Source of the DNA: CAVQRB01 sp963715055
Lineage (GTDB): Bacteria; Pseudomonadota; Alphaproteobacteria; Rhodobacterales; Rhodobacteraceae
Direction of reading: 5' to 3'
NCBI GenBank assembly: GCA_963715055.1
Contig: CAVQRB010000001.1
Location: 434,001-498,000, forward strand
DNA length: 64,000 nt
In this document: piece after piece, positions 28,801 to 38,108 of the stretch
Layout: every line of letters begins with the position of its first letter
Position numbering within the stretch: position 1 is the first letter of the stretch
Notes under the pieces: generated by a model
Databases searched by the model: none
Told to the model about the DNA's origin: nothing
The model's input: the letters and a program-made list of their open reading frames with translations, nothing else
Made by a program: the position numbers and the translations under genes

Positions 28801-28988
28801 GGAGCATTTCCTTGGTGCGATTGCGATTTGGGGGAATTTGCGCCCGCCAGCCCAAAGGTGATTGCCCTTTCCCGACATATCCGGTCGCGCGGATACAAGT
28901 CGCCAAGTTTCACTTCGCGCGGGTTTTGCAATTGCCAGTTCGGCCTGTGGCTGACACGATCCGAACCAATTGGAACAAAGGAATTGAC

Positions 28989-29744
28989 ATGGCCCGGCTC
29001 AAACATCGCCTGAAGCATACCGATGATCGTTTCGCGATTCACGTCTGCACCATTCCCTCCGCCACGGTGACGCAGGCCATGGCCGCCGCGGGGGCGGACG
29101 GAATTCTCATCGACATGGAGCATGGCGCGGTAGACTACGGCACGGCCCATGCGATGATCGCCGCAACCGCCGGCACTGACTGCGCCGCCATCGTCCGGAT
29201 CGCAGAAAATGATCCCGCGCAGGCCAAAAGAGTGCTGGATCTGGGCGCTGAGGGCGTCTGCTTTCCGCTGATCCGCACGGCTGAGGATGCGGCCCGGGCC
29301 GTGGCCGCCATGCGCTATCCGCCGCGCGGTGTGAGGGGCTTTGGCCCTTTCATAGCGCAGTCGCGCTGGCAATCCTCGCTGCCTTCCTTTCGTGAAGATA
29401 GCGAGGATCATCTGATCTGTGTCCTTCTGATAGAGACGCGAGAGGCAGTCGAGAATATTGAAGCGATCTGTGCTGTGGAAGGCGTCGATCTGCTGGTGAC
29501 AGCGATGTTTGATCTGACGACGGATCTGGGCCATATGGGCGACTTCAATCATCCCGATGTCATCGACGCGCGAATGAGTATCGAAAAGGCGGCCTTTACG
29601 GCAGGCATCCCGCTAAGCAGCAATGCCTTGAGCGAGGAAATGGCACTTGATCTGTTTCAACGCGGCTACCGAGGCATTGCCGGATTCGATCTTCTGTGGC
29701 TGCGGGAGAAAACGGCAGCGTTCAAGTCCTGGACCAAGACCTAG
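28989..29744 (+). CDS. HpcH/HpaI family aldolase
   Basis: A 251-residue class II aldolase of the HpcH/HpaI group, which splits or forms 2-keto-3-hydroxy acids with a divalent metal. Motifs are IDMEHGAVDY (E44 and H45), the RIAENDPAQAKRVLDLGAEGVCFPLI core, RGFGPF and LLVTAMFDLTTDLG. The start at 28989 gives the standard length. It is divergent from flavoprotein copy 1 across 188 bases. It may take a keto acid from the same pathway as the flavoproteins, but that is inference from position. Stop shared with the DUF2254 gene. Confidence 0.9.
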   Translation: MARLKHRLKHTDDRFAIHVCTIPSATVTQAMAAAGADGILIDMEHGAVDYGTAHAMIAATAGTDCAAIVRIAENDPAQAKRVLDLGAEGVCFPLIRTAEDAARAVAAMRYPPRGVRGFGPFIAQSRWQSSLPSFREDSEDHLICVLLIETREAVENIEAICAVEGVDLLVTAMFDLTTDLGHMGDFNHPDVIDARMSIEKAAFTAGIPLSSNALSEEMALDLFQRGYRGIAGFDLLWLREKTAAFKSWTKT

Positions 29745-31042
29745 GAATCCGCAAGCATGATCACGTCTTCCGGTGTCTTCGAGCGCAAACGATCACGATC
29801 TTCATCGGAATCAAAGGCTTGAAGAGCGCGGTTGAAGCTGATTGCCGCTCGTCGTCGGGCCGCGCGGCACAGCTCTGCATCAGGATGCTCTGCCAAGGCC
29901 GCGAGGCTGCTTTGGAGGCGTTGCTGCACCTCCACGATGCCCGCCCCGTCCCGCGCGAGCGCAGCAAAGGCGTCCTCCAGAAGGTCATCTGCGTCGAGAG
30001 GCCGGACGTGGAGCCGCTTGTAGCGTGGCTCCACGTCTCCCGCGGTCTCGTCCCGATAGGCCGACAGAATGCGCGTGGCGCGGGTGATTACGTCTATTGC
30101 CGTGCCGGGATCGTTGATCCCCGGCGAAAGCGCTTTCGAGCCGATCTCTCCCATGACCAGCAATCCCAGGCGCGGGTCCTGATCGTAAGTCCGCACATCT
30201 CCGAGAATGATGGTTTCGCGCAAGGCGTCCTGCAGGCTGTCCTTATCGCAGTCCTTTTCCCCGTCATCCCGGTCAACCGCCATCAGAAGCGGTTCGTTCA
30301 GATGCACGAAACTGCCCAGCGACGCGGTAAGGTACAACTCGAGCCCATGCCGCTTGGCCGCGGTATTCAGTGCCTCGGGATAAATGTGTTGCACATAGCC
30401 ACTTTTCCAGGCCCGGAGCGGCCTTGCCTTTTCGGGCGCATCGCCAGTCCAGGGCACGGCGCCGAGACACGGGGTTTCCAGCCTTTCGATGAACTGCGCC
30501 CGGGTGATCTCCTCGACCTGGCGCGTGGTATCGAGAAGGCTGCCGAAGGTTTGCAGATGCAGGACCCAGCGGATCAGGCTGTAGACGACGAAGGCCAGCA
30601 CCAGAACGGTCATCACGAAGAGCACCAGCGCCCGCTCGTCGATGAAAATGCCGAATTCGCGCAACACGATGGCAACCAACGCATAGACATAGGCACCAAT
30701 GAAGGCCGCCAGCGTGTTCTGCGTGGTCGGGTCCTGCATGATCAACTGATGCACCCGCGGCGTGAACTGGTTCGATGTGGCGCGGTAAACGGTCACCATG
30801 ACCGTGAGCGAAAAGGTCGTGACCGCCAGCATCGCCGAGGCGATGAGCTGCAGCAGCCGGTCGGCCGCCGCCCCGGTCAGTTGCGAGCCGATCCGTGCTG
30901 GCACGAAGGTTTCGATGACATGCGCCAGTCCCAGCGCCACGAAGGCCATGAGACCCATGATCACGACGCGCAGCCAAAGCTGCCGTAGAAGGCTGCGCGC
31001 CTTGCGCAGCACCGTGTCGGGCGAGAGCAGGTCGAAAATCAT
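29741..31042 (-). CDS. DUF2254 domain membrane protein
   Basis: A 433-residue protein of the DUF2254 family. It has about four N-terminal hydrophobic spans (residues 15-165; FVALGLAHVIETFV, LLQLIASAMLAVTTFSLTVMV, FIGAYVYALVAIVL and the VLFVMTVLVLAFVVY region), with the conserved-looking TSNQFTPRV stretch in one loop. The C-terminal half is soluble and charged. Function is unknown. The ATG at 31042 is preferred over a GTG one codon earlier, since GAGG lies ten bases upstream. It is divergent from flavoprotein copy 2. Confidence 0.87.
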   Translation of the reverse strand: MIFDLLSPDTVLRKARSLLRQLWLRVVIMGLMAFVALGLAHVIETFVPARIGSQLTGAAADRLLQLIASAMLAVTTFSLTVMVTVYRATSNQFTPRVHQLIMQDPTTQNTLAAFIGAYVYALVAIVLREFGIFIDERALVLFVMTVLVLAFVVYSLIRWVLHLQTFGSLLDTTRQVEEITRAQFIERLETPCLGAVPWTGDAPEKARPLRAWKSGYVQHIYPEALNTAAKRHGLELYLTASLGSFVHLNEPLLMAVDRDDGEKDCDKDSLQDALRETIILGDVRTYDQDPRLGLLVMGEIGSKALSPGINDPGTAIDVITRATRILSAYRDETAGDVEPRYKRLHVRPLDADDLLEDAFAALARDGAGIVEVQQRLQSSLAALAEHPDAELCRAARRRAAISFNRALQAFDSDEDRDRLRSKTPEDVIMLADS

Positions 31043-31166
31043 CACCGGAAACCTCGCTCAGCTGTATTTTGTTCCATAAATCACTTACGACAGCCAGTGT
31101 CGGAAATGGCAAGTCCGGACTGCTCCCGATCCGTACACTCCGGCCAAATTGCGAAAGGCCCAGCCC

Positions 31167-33575
31167 ATGAAAACCACCACCCGTGTTGTCGTCATCGGCG
31201 GGGGCGTCGTTGGCGCTTCCGTACTTTATCACCTGACCAAACTGGGCTGGTCGGACGTGATGTTGCTGGAGCGATCGGAACTGACCTCGGGCTCCACCTG
31301 GCATGCGGCGGGCGGGTTTCACACGCTCAACGGCGACACCAACATGGCCGCGCTTCAGGGCTATACCATACGCCTTTACAAGGAGTTGGAGGAGATCACC
31401 GGCATGTCCTGTGGCCTGCACCATGTGGGCGGGGTGACACTGGCCGACAACCGCGACCGCTTCGACATGATGCTGGCGGAACGCGCGAAACATCGCTTCA
31501 TGGGCCTCGATACGGAAATCGTGGGCCCCGAAGAGATCGCGAAGATCGCCCCGATCACAAATCTCGACGGGATCATCGGCGGGCTCTACGACCCGCTCGA
31601 CGGACACCTTGATCCTTCGGGCACGACCCACGCCTATGCCAAGGCCGCGCGAATGGGCGGTGCCACAATCGAGACGCACTGCATGGTGCGTGAGACCAAT
31701 CCGCGCCCCGATGGCACCTGGGATGTGGTCACCGACAAGGGTACGATCCATGCCGAGCATGTCGTCAATGCGGGCGGTCTCTGGGCGCGCGAGGTGGGTG
31801 CGATGGCGGGCGTCTACTTCCCGCTGCACCCGATGGAGCATCAATACATTGTCACCGACGATATTCCCGAGATCTACAACCGTAGCGCCGAACATCCGCA
31901 TGTGATGGATCCCGCGGGCGAAAGTTATCTGCGGCAGGAAGGCCGCGGGCTCTGCATTGGCTTCTACGAACAGCCCTGCAAACCCTGGGCCGTCGATGGC
32001 ACGCCCTGGACCTTTGGCCATGAACTCCTGCCGGATGACTTTGACAAGATAGCGGACAGCATTGATTTCGCTTACAAACGCTTTCCCGTTCTGGCCACCG
32101 CAGGTGTGAAATCGGTGATCCACGGCCCCTTCACCTTCGCGCCTGATGGCAACCCGCTGGTCGGTCCGGTGCCGGGGCTGCGCAATTACTGGTCGGCCTG
32201 CGGCGTGATGGCCGGGTTCAGCCAGGGCGGCGGTGTCGGGCTGACGCTGGCGCAATGGATGATCGAGGGCGAACCGGAGCGCGATGTGATGGCGATGGAT
32301 GTGGCGCGCTTCGGCAAATGGATCAATCCGGGCTATACCCGTCTGAAAGTGACCGAAAACTACCAGAAACGCTTCTCCGTCTCCTACCCGAACGAGGAAT
32401 TGCCAGCGGCACGCCCCCTGCGCACGACACCGATGTATGACATTTTCACCAGCATGGGGGCAGTCTGGGGCCAGCAATACGGGCTCGAGGTGGTCAACTA
32501 CTTCGCCCAAGGCCAAGAACCCACGTTCGAGACACCATCCTTCCGGCGCTCGGATGCCTTCGACGCCACCGCACGGGAGGTTAAGGCCGTCCGGCAAGCT
32601 GTTGGGATCAATGAACTACAGAACTTCGGAAAATACCGCGTCACAGGCCCCGGCGCACGTGACTGGCTCGACTGGATCATGGCCGGGCGGGTGCCGCAAC
32701 CTGGACGGCTCAGCCTGACGCCCATGCTGTCGGAGAAGGGCAAACTGATCGGCGATTTCACGATCTCCTGTCTTGGCGCAGACGAGTTTCAGCTGACGGC
32801 CTCCTACGGCGCGCAGTCCTATCACATGCGCTGGTTCGAGCAACACGCGCGCCCGGACGTGCAGGTGCAGAATGTCTCCGATACGCGCACGGGCTTCCAG
32901 ATCGCGGGGCCTCGCGCCCGTGAGGTGCTTGCAGCCTGCACCCGCGCAGATGTCACAACGCTGAAATTCCTCGATGTGCGAAAGCTGACCGTGGGCATGA
33001 CCGACTGCCTTGTCCAACGGGTCAGCTACACTGGCGATCTGGGTTATGAGATCTACTGTGATCCCATGGACCAGCGTGCCCTCTGGCAGGTGCTATGGCA
33101 GGCCGGCTCCGCCTGTGGGATGGTGCCTTTCGGGATGCGCGCGATGATGTCCCTGCGTCTCGACCGGTTCTTCGGCAGCTGGATGGCGGAATTCTCTCCC
33201 GATTACACGCCAGCCGAAACTGGCCTGGATCGCTTCATCCAGTTCAGCAAAAACAGTGACTTCATCGGCAAGGCTCCTGCAATGGATGAACACGCGACCG
33301 GGCCGGCGCGACGTCTTGTGAGCTTTCGCGTCGATGCGGCGGATGCAGACGTCCACGGCTATGAGCCGATCTGGCTGGACGGTAAAGTCGTGGGCTTTTG
33401 CACTTCGGGCGGTTTCGCACATCACACCGGTACCTCCATCGCGCTCGGGTTCCTTCCCAGTGATCGGGTCGCGGACTGCCCGGCGGTGGAGATCGAGATC
33501 CTCGGCGAGATGCGGCCCGCTCAGATGATCACCGAGCCGCTGTTCGATCCTGACGGCAGCCGAATGCGGGGATGA
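31167..33575 (+). CDS. FAD-dependent oxidoreductase fused to GcvT (dimethylglycine/sarcosine dehydrogenase-like), copy 2
   Basis: An 802-residue paralogue of the gene at 26377-28800, with the same plan: DAO-type FAD domain with VVIGGGVVGAS and SGSTWHAAG (histidine 46), middle section, GcvT domain and GcvT C-terminal barrel. The opening 50 residues are nearly the same as in copy 1, and the rest is more divergent. The two lie 2.4 kb apart, pointing in opposite directions. They may act on different methylated amines. The start is ATG at 31167; six further residues are possible from a TTG at 31149. Confidence 0.93.
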   Translation: MKTTTRVVVIGGGVVGASVLYHLTKLGWSDVMLLERSELTSGSTWHAAGGFHTLNGDTNMAALQGYTIRLYKELEEITGMSCGLHHVGGVTLADNRDRFDMMLAERAKHRFMGLDTEIVGPEEIAKIAPITNLDGIIGGLYDPLDGHLDPSGTTHAYAKAARMGGATIETHCMVRETNPRPDGTWDVVTDKGTIHAEHVVNAGGLWAREVGAMAGVYFPLHPMEHQYIVTDDIPEIYNRSAEHPHVMDPAGESYLRQEGRGLCIGFYEQPCKPWAVDGTPWTFGHELLPDDFDKIADSIDFAYKRFPVLATAGVKSVIHGPFTFAPDGNPLVGPVPGLRNYWSACGVMAGFSQGGGVGLTLAQWMIEGEPERDVMAMDVARFGKWINPGYTRLKVTENYQKRFSVSYPNEELPAARPLRTTPMYDIFTSMGAVWGQQYGLEVVNYFAQGQEPTFETPSFRRSDAFDATAREVKAVRQAVGINELQNFGKYRVTGPGARDWLDWIMAGRVPQPGRLSLTPMLSEKGKLIGDFTISCLGADEFQLTASYGAQSYHMRWFEQHARPDVQVQNVSDTRTGFQIAGPRAREVLAACTRADVTTLKFLDVRKLTVGMTDCLVQRVSYTGDLGYEIYCDPMDQRALWQVLWQAGSACGMVPFGMRAMMSLRLDRFFGSWMAEFSPDYTPAETGLDRFIQFSKNSDFIGKAPAMDEHATGPARRLVSFRVDAADADVHGYEPIWLDGKVVGFCTSGGFAHHTGTSIALGFLPSDRVADCPAVEIEILGEMRPAQMITEPLFDPDGSRMRG

Positions 33576-33651
33576 GGCGCGAATTGTTCCGGCAAGGTGA
33601 ATCGTGTACCGCTCCGCATGAGCATTCTACTGACATTTCGGTGCCGGCCCA

Positions 33652-34278
33652 ATGAGCAACCTGACGACCTTCGATATCCCGATCCTCATCCTCGCCGCGG
33701 GGCAGTCGCGGCGGATGCGTGGCACCGACAAGCTGCTCGAGCCGGTCGATGACATCCCCCTGCTGCGCCGCCAGGCGAAGGCTGCGCGCGCCGTCACCCG
33801 GTCTCGTGTCATCGTGACCGTGCCGCCCGCACCGCATGCGCGTCACGATGTGCTGGAGGGGCTCGATGTGGAGCTTCTGAGCGTGCCGGACGCCGATGAA
33901 GGCATCAGCGCCAGCCTGCGCAGTGGCGTCGCAGAGCTTGAGGAGGCCCCGGCGCTGATGATCCTGCTCGGCGATCTGCCCGAACTCACGGCAAACGATC
34001 TGAGGCGCGTGATGAGTGCTGTCGATCTCGCCGGCGATACGCTTATCTGGCGCGGCGCGACACTGGAGGGCAAGCCCGGTCATCCGATCGTGATCCGCAG
34101 CACGCTCTACGATGGTTTCCTCGGCCTCGACGGCGACAATGGCGGCAAGGACATCCTGTCCTCAAGACGGCACAAGATGCATCTGGTCAAACTGGCGGGC
34201 GAGCGGGCCTTGCGCGATCTCGACACGCCGGAAGAGTGGTCGCAATGGCGGACCGAGAAACTGGCTCAGGACAAGTGA
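33652..34278 (+). CDS. MobA/MocA-like nucleotidyltransferase
   Basis: A 208-residue protein of the MobA-like NTP transferase fold. The nucleotide-binding loop is LILAAGQSRRMRGTDKLL (about residues 11-28), close to the LAAGxSxRMGxxK pattern, followed by LLRRQAKAARA and the acidic LLGDLPELT metal site. The C-terminus has the conserved GHPIVIRSTLYDGF and DNGGKDIL parts. Relatives transfer CMP or GMP to molybdopterin. No molybdoenzyme gene is in view, so the acceptor is open. It follows flavoprotein copy 2 at 76 bases. Confidence 0.88.
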   Translation: MSNLTTFDIPILILAAGQSRRMRGTDKLLEPVDDIPLLRRQAKAARAVTRSRVIVTVPPAPHARHDVLEGLDVELLSVPDADEGISASLRSGVAELEEAPALMILLGDLPELTANDLRRVMSAVDLAGDTLIWRGATLEGKPGHPIVIRSTLYDGFLGLDGDNGGKDILSSRRHKMHLVKLAGERALRDLDTPEEWSQWRTEKLAQDK

Positions 34279-34364
34279 AAACCGAAGAGTAGACGACCAG
34301 TGCTTGCGCGCCCCGGTCGTCCCGCACGCCTGCACCGCGCAGGTGCATGTGCCCCTGAGCAACC

Positions 34365-36326
34365 CTAGAGTGCCAGCAGACGCGCCTCGTAGCGCTTCAA
34401 GGATCGCCGCGCGGCCTGGTAGGAGCCGAGACCGCTTGCGGTGCCCAATTCCGGAAACAGCTCCATGATTTCAAGACGCTGTGCGTTGCCGATGCCGCGA
34501 AGACTCTCGTCGCCCGGCTGGAAACTCTCGGTCCAGGCCCCATCGGAAAGAATAACCTCGTGCTGCTCGAACATGAGATGGATGTAAGTGATCCATGGTA
34601 CGTCCACGGCCTCGATGCCCGGCAGCGCGGTGAGGTGTTTTGCCGCCACGAGCACTTCATGTTCCTCGAAATAGAGCGATGTCTTGTCATTGGCGACCAA
34701 CATGCGGTGGTTCGGGCTGACCAGCATGTCTTTCTCGGGCAGACCGTTTCCAAGCGCCCCCTTGGCGATCCGGATCGGCCTGAAATGCGGATTGCGTGTC
34801 AGTTCGGCCCCGGTCAACCCGCGCGCACCGTGCCAGCGAATTTCCTGTAACCCGTTGTCTCGGGTGATGACCCTGTCGCCTGCGCGCAATTGCTCGACCG
34901 GTCGCACCCCTTGCGGCGTGGCGATCAAGGTCCCGGGCGTGAAACAGGGCACACCGACGACATTTTCGATTTCCTCGAAAACAAGCTTGCCGGTGAAATG
35001 GCCATTTGCATCGAAGTATTTGACGAAACCATCTTCGCGATCGGGCGAGGTGTAGAAAACCTCCAGCGTTCCGTCGCCCGCGGATCCTGTCAGGTCGAGC
35101 GTGTCGAAATCATCACCGCCCTCGCCGCCGATCACGTGATCGAAGACGCCCACGTTCTTGAAAGTATCCCGGTCATCGCCGCCGTTCAGCGTATCGCAAC
35201 CGCCTTCGCCGCCCAGGAGCGTGTCGTTGCCGGTGCCACCGTTGATGTCATCATTGCCGCGACCACCGTCGATGGTGTCGTCACCGGCGCCGCCGCGAAG
35301 CACATCATGACCCTCATCTCCGAAGATGGCATCGTCGCCGTTGCCCCCGCTGATGAAGTCATCGCCGGTACCGCCGCGCAGCGTATCGTCGCCATCGCCG
35401 CCGAAGATCGTGTCGTCGCCGGATCCGCCGTCAACGAAATCATCGCCATCTTCGGCGAGGACAGTATCGTCGCCCACGCCGGAAAAGACTTTGTCGTCTC
35501 CGTCGCCGGCCTCGACGATGTCATCGTCCGGCGCCTGCCCCGGCAGATTGGCGTCGCCTGCGTCGATCCGGTCGCCGTCCGGGTCGCCGGTATAGGCGAG
35601 ATCGATGAGGTCGTCTCCGGCGGTGCCAGACACGATTCCGTCAGATGTCGGTACGGTCAGGATGTCCTTGTTGTAGACGGCGACGGAGTCGATTTTACCG
35701 TCGAAAAACTTGGTGTTGTTGTTCGGCCCTTCACGCACCTCCCGGGCACCGAAAGTGAAGTTTTCACCGTCTTCATCGTGCGTCGCGAGGGAAAGTCCCT
35801 TGGTGTCGAAATCGATCGTCTGGTTCGCCCCGGTGGTGAGGTTCTCGACCGTCAGCACGCCGCCCTTGCTGGCCGAGAAAGCGTAGCTGACCACCACATC
35901 GTCGCCCGGCCGGAAGAGATGTGCATTGGTACGCAGATTTAGCTCGGCACAGTCCGACATATGGGTCAGTTCGATACGACCATCCCCGGTCACACCGATG
36001 GCGAGATAGCCATCCTTCATCCGGTCGTTCCATTCGCCACGGTTCAGCAGAATGTCCGCCGACTGATGGGGTTGTGATCCCTGGCTGAACCTGACGACGA
36101 TGGTCGCCTCGTCGATGTCGAAGGGGCGATCGTCACCGCTTGTCGTGAAATAGTCCTTGTGCCCGTCCAGAACCAGCTTGCCATCGCGGAAGGCAGCATC
36201 GCCGAAGGCATTGCCGTTTTGGGCGATGCCATCGGCCAACCCGGTGTCTGCGCGTTCGGAGCCCTTCAGGAAGTCCCAGAAGCCGATCAGGTGTTCTGAA
36301 TTTGGGTCTCCGCTTCCGCTCGTCAC
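34365..36326 (-). CDS. LamG / RTX calcium-binding / Hint domain protein
   Basis: A 653-residue protein in three parts. Residues about 1-220 look like a LamG-type lectin fold. Residues about 255-395 are RTX calcium-binding repeats of the GGxGxDxxx type (GGDGDDTLRGGTGDDFISGGNG and the like), encoded by a near-tandem repeat in the DNA at about 35120-35540. Residues from about 460 form a Hint (hedgehog/intein) domain: its first catalytic cysteine in CFTPGTLI, RVITRDNG, SPNHRML. Hint domains can cleave at that cysteine. RTX proteins are type I secretion cargo; no exporter lies nearby. The start is GTG with AAGG nearby. Confidence 0.9.
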   Translation of the reverse strand: MTSGSGDPNSEHLIGFWDFLKGSERADTGLADGIAQNGNAFGDAAFRDGKLVLDGHKDYFTTSGDDRPFDIDEATIVVRFSQGSQPHQSADILLNRGEWNDRMKDGYLAIGVTGDGRIELTHMSDCAELNLRTNAHLFRPGDDVVVSYAFSASKGGVLTVENLTTGANQTIDFDTKGLSLATHDEDGENFTFGAREVREGPNNNTKFFDGKIDSVAVYNKDILTVPTSDGIVSGTAGDDLIDLAYTGDPDGDRIDAGDANLPGQAPDDDIVEAGDGDDKVFSGVGDDTVLAEDGDDFVDGGSGDDTIFGGDGDDTLRGGTGDDFISGGNGDDAIFGDEGHDVLRGGAGDDTIDGGRGNDDINGGTGNDTLLGGEGGCDTLNGGDDRDTFKNVGVFDHVIGGEGGDDFDTLDLTGSAGDGTLEVFYTSPDREDGFVKYFDANGHFTGKLVFEEIENVVGVPCFTPGTLIATPQGVRPVEQLRAGDRVITRDNGLQEIRWHGARGLTGAELTRNPHFRPIRIAKGALGNGLPEKDMLVSPNHRMLVANDKTSLYFEEHEVLVAAKHLTALPGIEAVDVPWITYIHLMFEQHEVILSDGAWTESFQPGDESLRGIGNAQRLEIMELFPELGTASGLGSYQAARRSLKRYEARLLAL

Positions 36327-36862
36327 TCTCAGCCTTCCCGATTTCTCATGTTCTCAAGTTGCAACCGCATGAGCGCCCATGCGTCGATGGCCGCGACGTC
36401 GTTCATCCAGGCGGAGTGGGCGTTCAAGGCCTTACAGTTCCGACAGGAGTGCGCGCTTGAGGGGTATCGATACCGAAGCGTAAAACAAAGGGAAAATTGT
36501 CCGAAACGCATCAAAATTATGGCAGACAAGCCTTGTTTCGCCGTTGCCATTCAACCTGCGGAGATGGTCGGCGCCGTTATTGTTTCCGTCATTAGGTTGC
36601 AAGCGCCGGGTTTTTCTCTGAAAGCTTGGTCATTCTGCGTCTTGCTGAAGCGCGCAGCCTTGATGTTGTTTCGATTTATGCAACATTGCCCGAGGACGCT
36701 CTGCTGAATTCAACCGGTACGGGTTGCGCCTCAATTTCGCCACAATACCATTCCGGGCGTCGGATTGGCATTTCGGTCTGCACAGAATGCGCTGCACACC
36801 GAATCAGCTTTGGAAAGTCCCTGGATGAGCGTCACACGGACCAGTCGGATAAAACCGCCTGG
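36327..36862. other. Intergenic region, no gene found
   Basis: About 535 bases between the RTX/Hint start and the tRNA. Apart from the GGTATCGATACC palindrome described separately, I see no convincing coding sequence; the open frames here lack ribosome sites and family likeness. The region probably carries the promoter of the RTX/Hint gene, and lies downstream of the tRNA. Confidence 0.6.
36463..36474. promoter_or_regulatory. Perfect palindrome GGTATCGATACC
   Basis: A 12-base perfect palindrome about 137 bases upstream of the RTX/Hint start codon. It could be an operator of the secreted-protein gene, but the binder is unknown. Chance occurrence is possible in a 535-base gap. Confidence 0.3.
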
Positions 36863-36946
36863 TGGTACCCAAGGCCGGACTCGAACCGGCACGCCTCGCG
36901 GCGGGGGATTTTGAATCCCCTGCGTCTACCATTCCGCCACTTGGGC
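36863..36946 (-). tRNA. tRNA-Leu (CAA)
   Basis: An 84-base tRNA gene with encoded CCA. The acceptor stem pairs GCCCAAG with CTTGGGT (G-U at the end pair). The anticodon loop TTCAAAA sits between GGGGA and TCCCC, giving anticodon CAA, which reads the leucine codon UUG. A D arm with GCG/CGC stem, a short variable arm with CGCC/GGCG pairing and a GGTTCGAGTCC T loop complete it. The long variable arm identifies class II leucine tRNA. Confidence 0.95.
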
Positions 36947-37074
36947 ATTGGCTGGGGCTTACCGCGCCTGCCCTTGCCGGGCAAGCGAATTTTGTCGGCG
37001 CGGCGGCTTGCGTCTTGACCCGGTCCGATGCCCATGGTCTGCCCTTGCCAAAGATTTCAGGGAAAATTCGGCAC

Positions 37075-37653
37075 ATGCTGCGCAGACTTTACGACTGGAC
37101 ACTCGGCCTTGCGGATCACCGCCACGCGCTCTGGGTGCTTGCCTTGGTCAGCTTCATCGAAAGCTCGGTCTTTCCGATCCCGCCCGACGTGCTGATGATC
37201 CCGATGATCCTTGCGCGCCCCTCGCGGGCCTGGTTGATCGCCGGCGTGGCGCTGGTTGCATCCGTATTGGGCGGAATACTGGGATATGGCATCGGCGCCT
37301 TCGCTTTCGACAGCCTGGGACGGCCTATCCTCGAGAGCCTCGGCAAGGCCGATGCGATGGAGGCCTTCAACACGCGCTTCAACGATCTGGGTTTCTGGGC
37401 GGTGCTGACCGCGGGTGTCACCCCCTTTCCTTACAAGGTGATCACCATCATGTCGGGTTGGACGTCGATGCCGCTTGGCACCTTCATCTTCACCTCGATC
37501 CTCGCGCGGGGATTGCGGTTCTTTCTGGTCGCCTGGCTGCTCTGGAAATACGGGGCGCCGATCCGCGATTTCATCGAAAAGCGGCTTGGCCTGATGTTCA
37601 TTGCTTTCGTGCTTCTGCTGGCCGGCGGTTTCGCGATATTGAAACTGCTATGA
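37075..37653 (+). CDS. DedA/YqaA-type inner membrane protein
   Basis: A 192-residue membrane protein of the DedA superfamily, YqaA-like branch. After the N-terminus it has the ESSVFPIPPDVLMIP block, the usual E-x-x-x-P-x-P-x-x-x-x-x-P motif, then membrane segments with PFPYKVITI (F-P-Y-K loop) and LARGLRFFLVAW near the C-terminus. DedA proteins are linked to lipid carrier scrambling and membrane homeostasis. The ATG is placed at 37075; the open frame upstream passes through the tRNA and is noncoding. The stop overlaps the next start by four bases (ATGA). Confidence 0.9.
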   Translation: MLRRLYDWTLGLADHRHALWVLALVSFIESSVFPIPPDVLMIPMILARPSRAWLIAGVALVASVLGGILGYGIGAFAFDSLGRPILESLGKADAMEAFNTRFNDLGFWAVLTAGVTPFPYKVITIMSGWTSMPLGTFIFTSILARGLRFFLVAWLLWKYGAPIRDFIEKRLGLMFIAFVLLLAGGFAILKLL

Positions 37654-38108
37654 CGCGTGCTCAATATATCCTTCTGGCCGCTGGCGGTTCCGCGGGACTT
37701 ATGCTCGCCGCCCTCGCGTTTCAGCATCTGGGTGGCATGGCACCCTGCAAGCTCTGCATCTGGCAGCGCTACCCCCACGTGATCGCGATTCTCCTCGGGC
37801 TGCTCGCATTGCGCTTCAGGCAGCAGATCCTGGTCGTTCTCGGTGCGACCGCCGCCGCCTCGACCGGGGCAATTGGTGTCTACCACGCGGGTGTCGAGCA
37901 AGGCTGGTGGCAGGGGCCCACGACCTGTTCGTCCGGTCCGATCACGGGCCTTTCCGCCGATGACCTGCTGAACCAGATCATGGCGGCCCCTCTGGTGCGC
38001 TGCGACGACATTCCCTGGGAGCTTTTCGGGGTGAGCATGGCGGGCTGGAACGCGATCGTCTCCTTCGGACTTATGGCGCTCTGGCTCATGGCCCTGCGGC
38101 GCGCCTAG
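37650..38108 (+). CDS. Disulfide bond formation protein, DsbB family
   Basis: A 152-residue inner-membrane protein with four hydrophobic spans. It has the DsbB cysteine pair CKLC (C33 and C36) in the APCKLCIWQRYPH motif, and a second periplasmic pair at C93 (TCSSG) and C118 (VRCDD). DsbB reoxidises DsbA with quinone. It begins inside the stop codon of the DedA gene (ATGA), suggesting coupling, and ends on a CTAG shared with the opposite regulator gene. No dsbA is close. Confidence 0.93.
   Translation: MTRAQYILLAAGGSAGLMLAALAFQHLGGMAPCKLCIWQRYPHVIAILLGLLALRFRQQILVVLGATAAASTGAIGVYHAGVEQGWWQGPTTCSSGPITGLSADDLLNQIMAAPLVRCDDIPWELFGVSMAGWNAIVSFGLMALWLMALRRA

Noticed and set aside
35120..35540. Tandem DNA repeats in the RTX gene considered as a CRISPR or satellite
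   Set aside because: The repeats are in frame and encode GGxGxDxxx units; they are irregular and lack unique spacers.
36626..37018. A 130-residue open frame crossing the tRNA-Leu gene
   Set aside because: It runs through the tRNA, and peptides of this kind are a known artefact of tRNA-Leu sequences.
36862..37074. N-terminal extension of the DedA frame
   Set aside because: It passes through the tRNA and gives a typical tRNA-derived false peptide (KAGLEPARLAAGDFES); the true start is at 37075.
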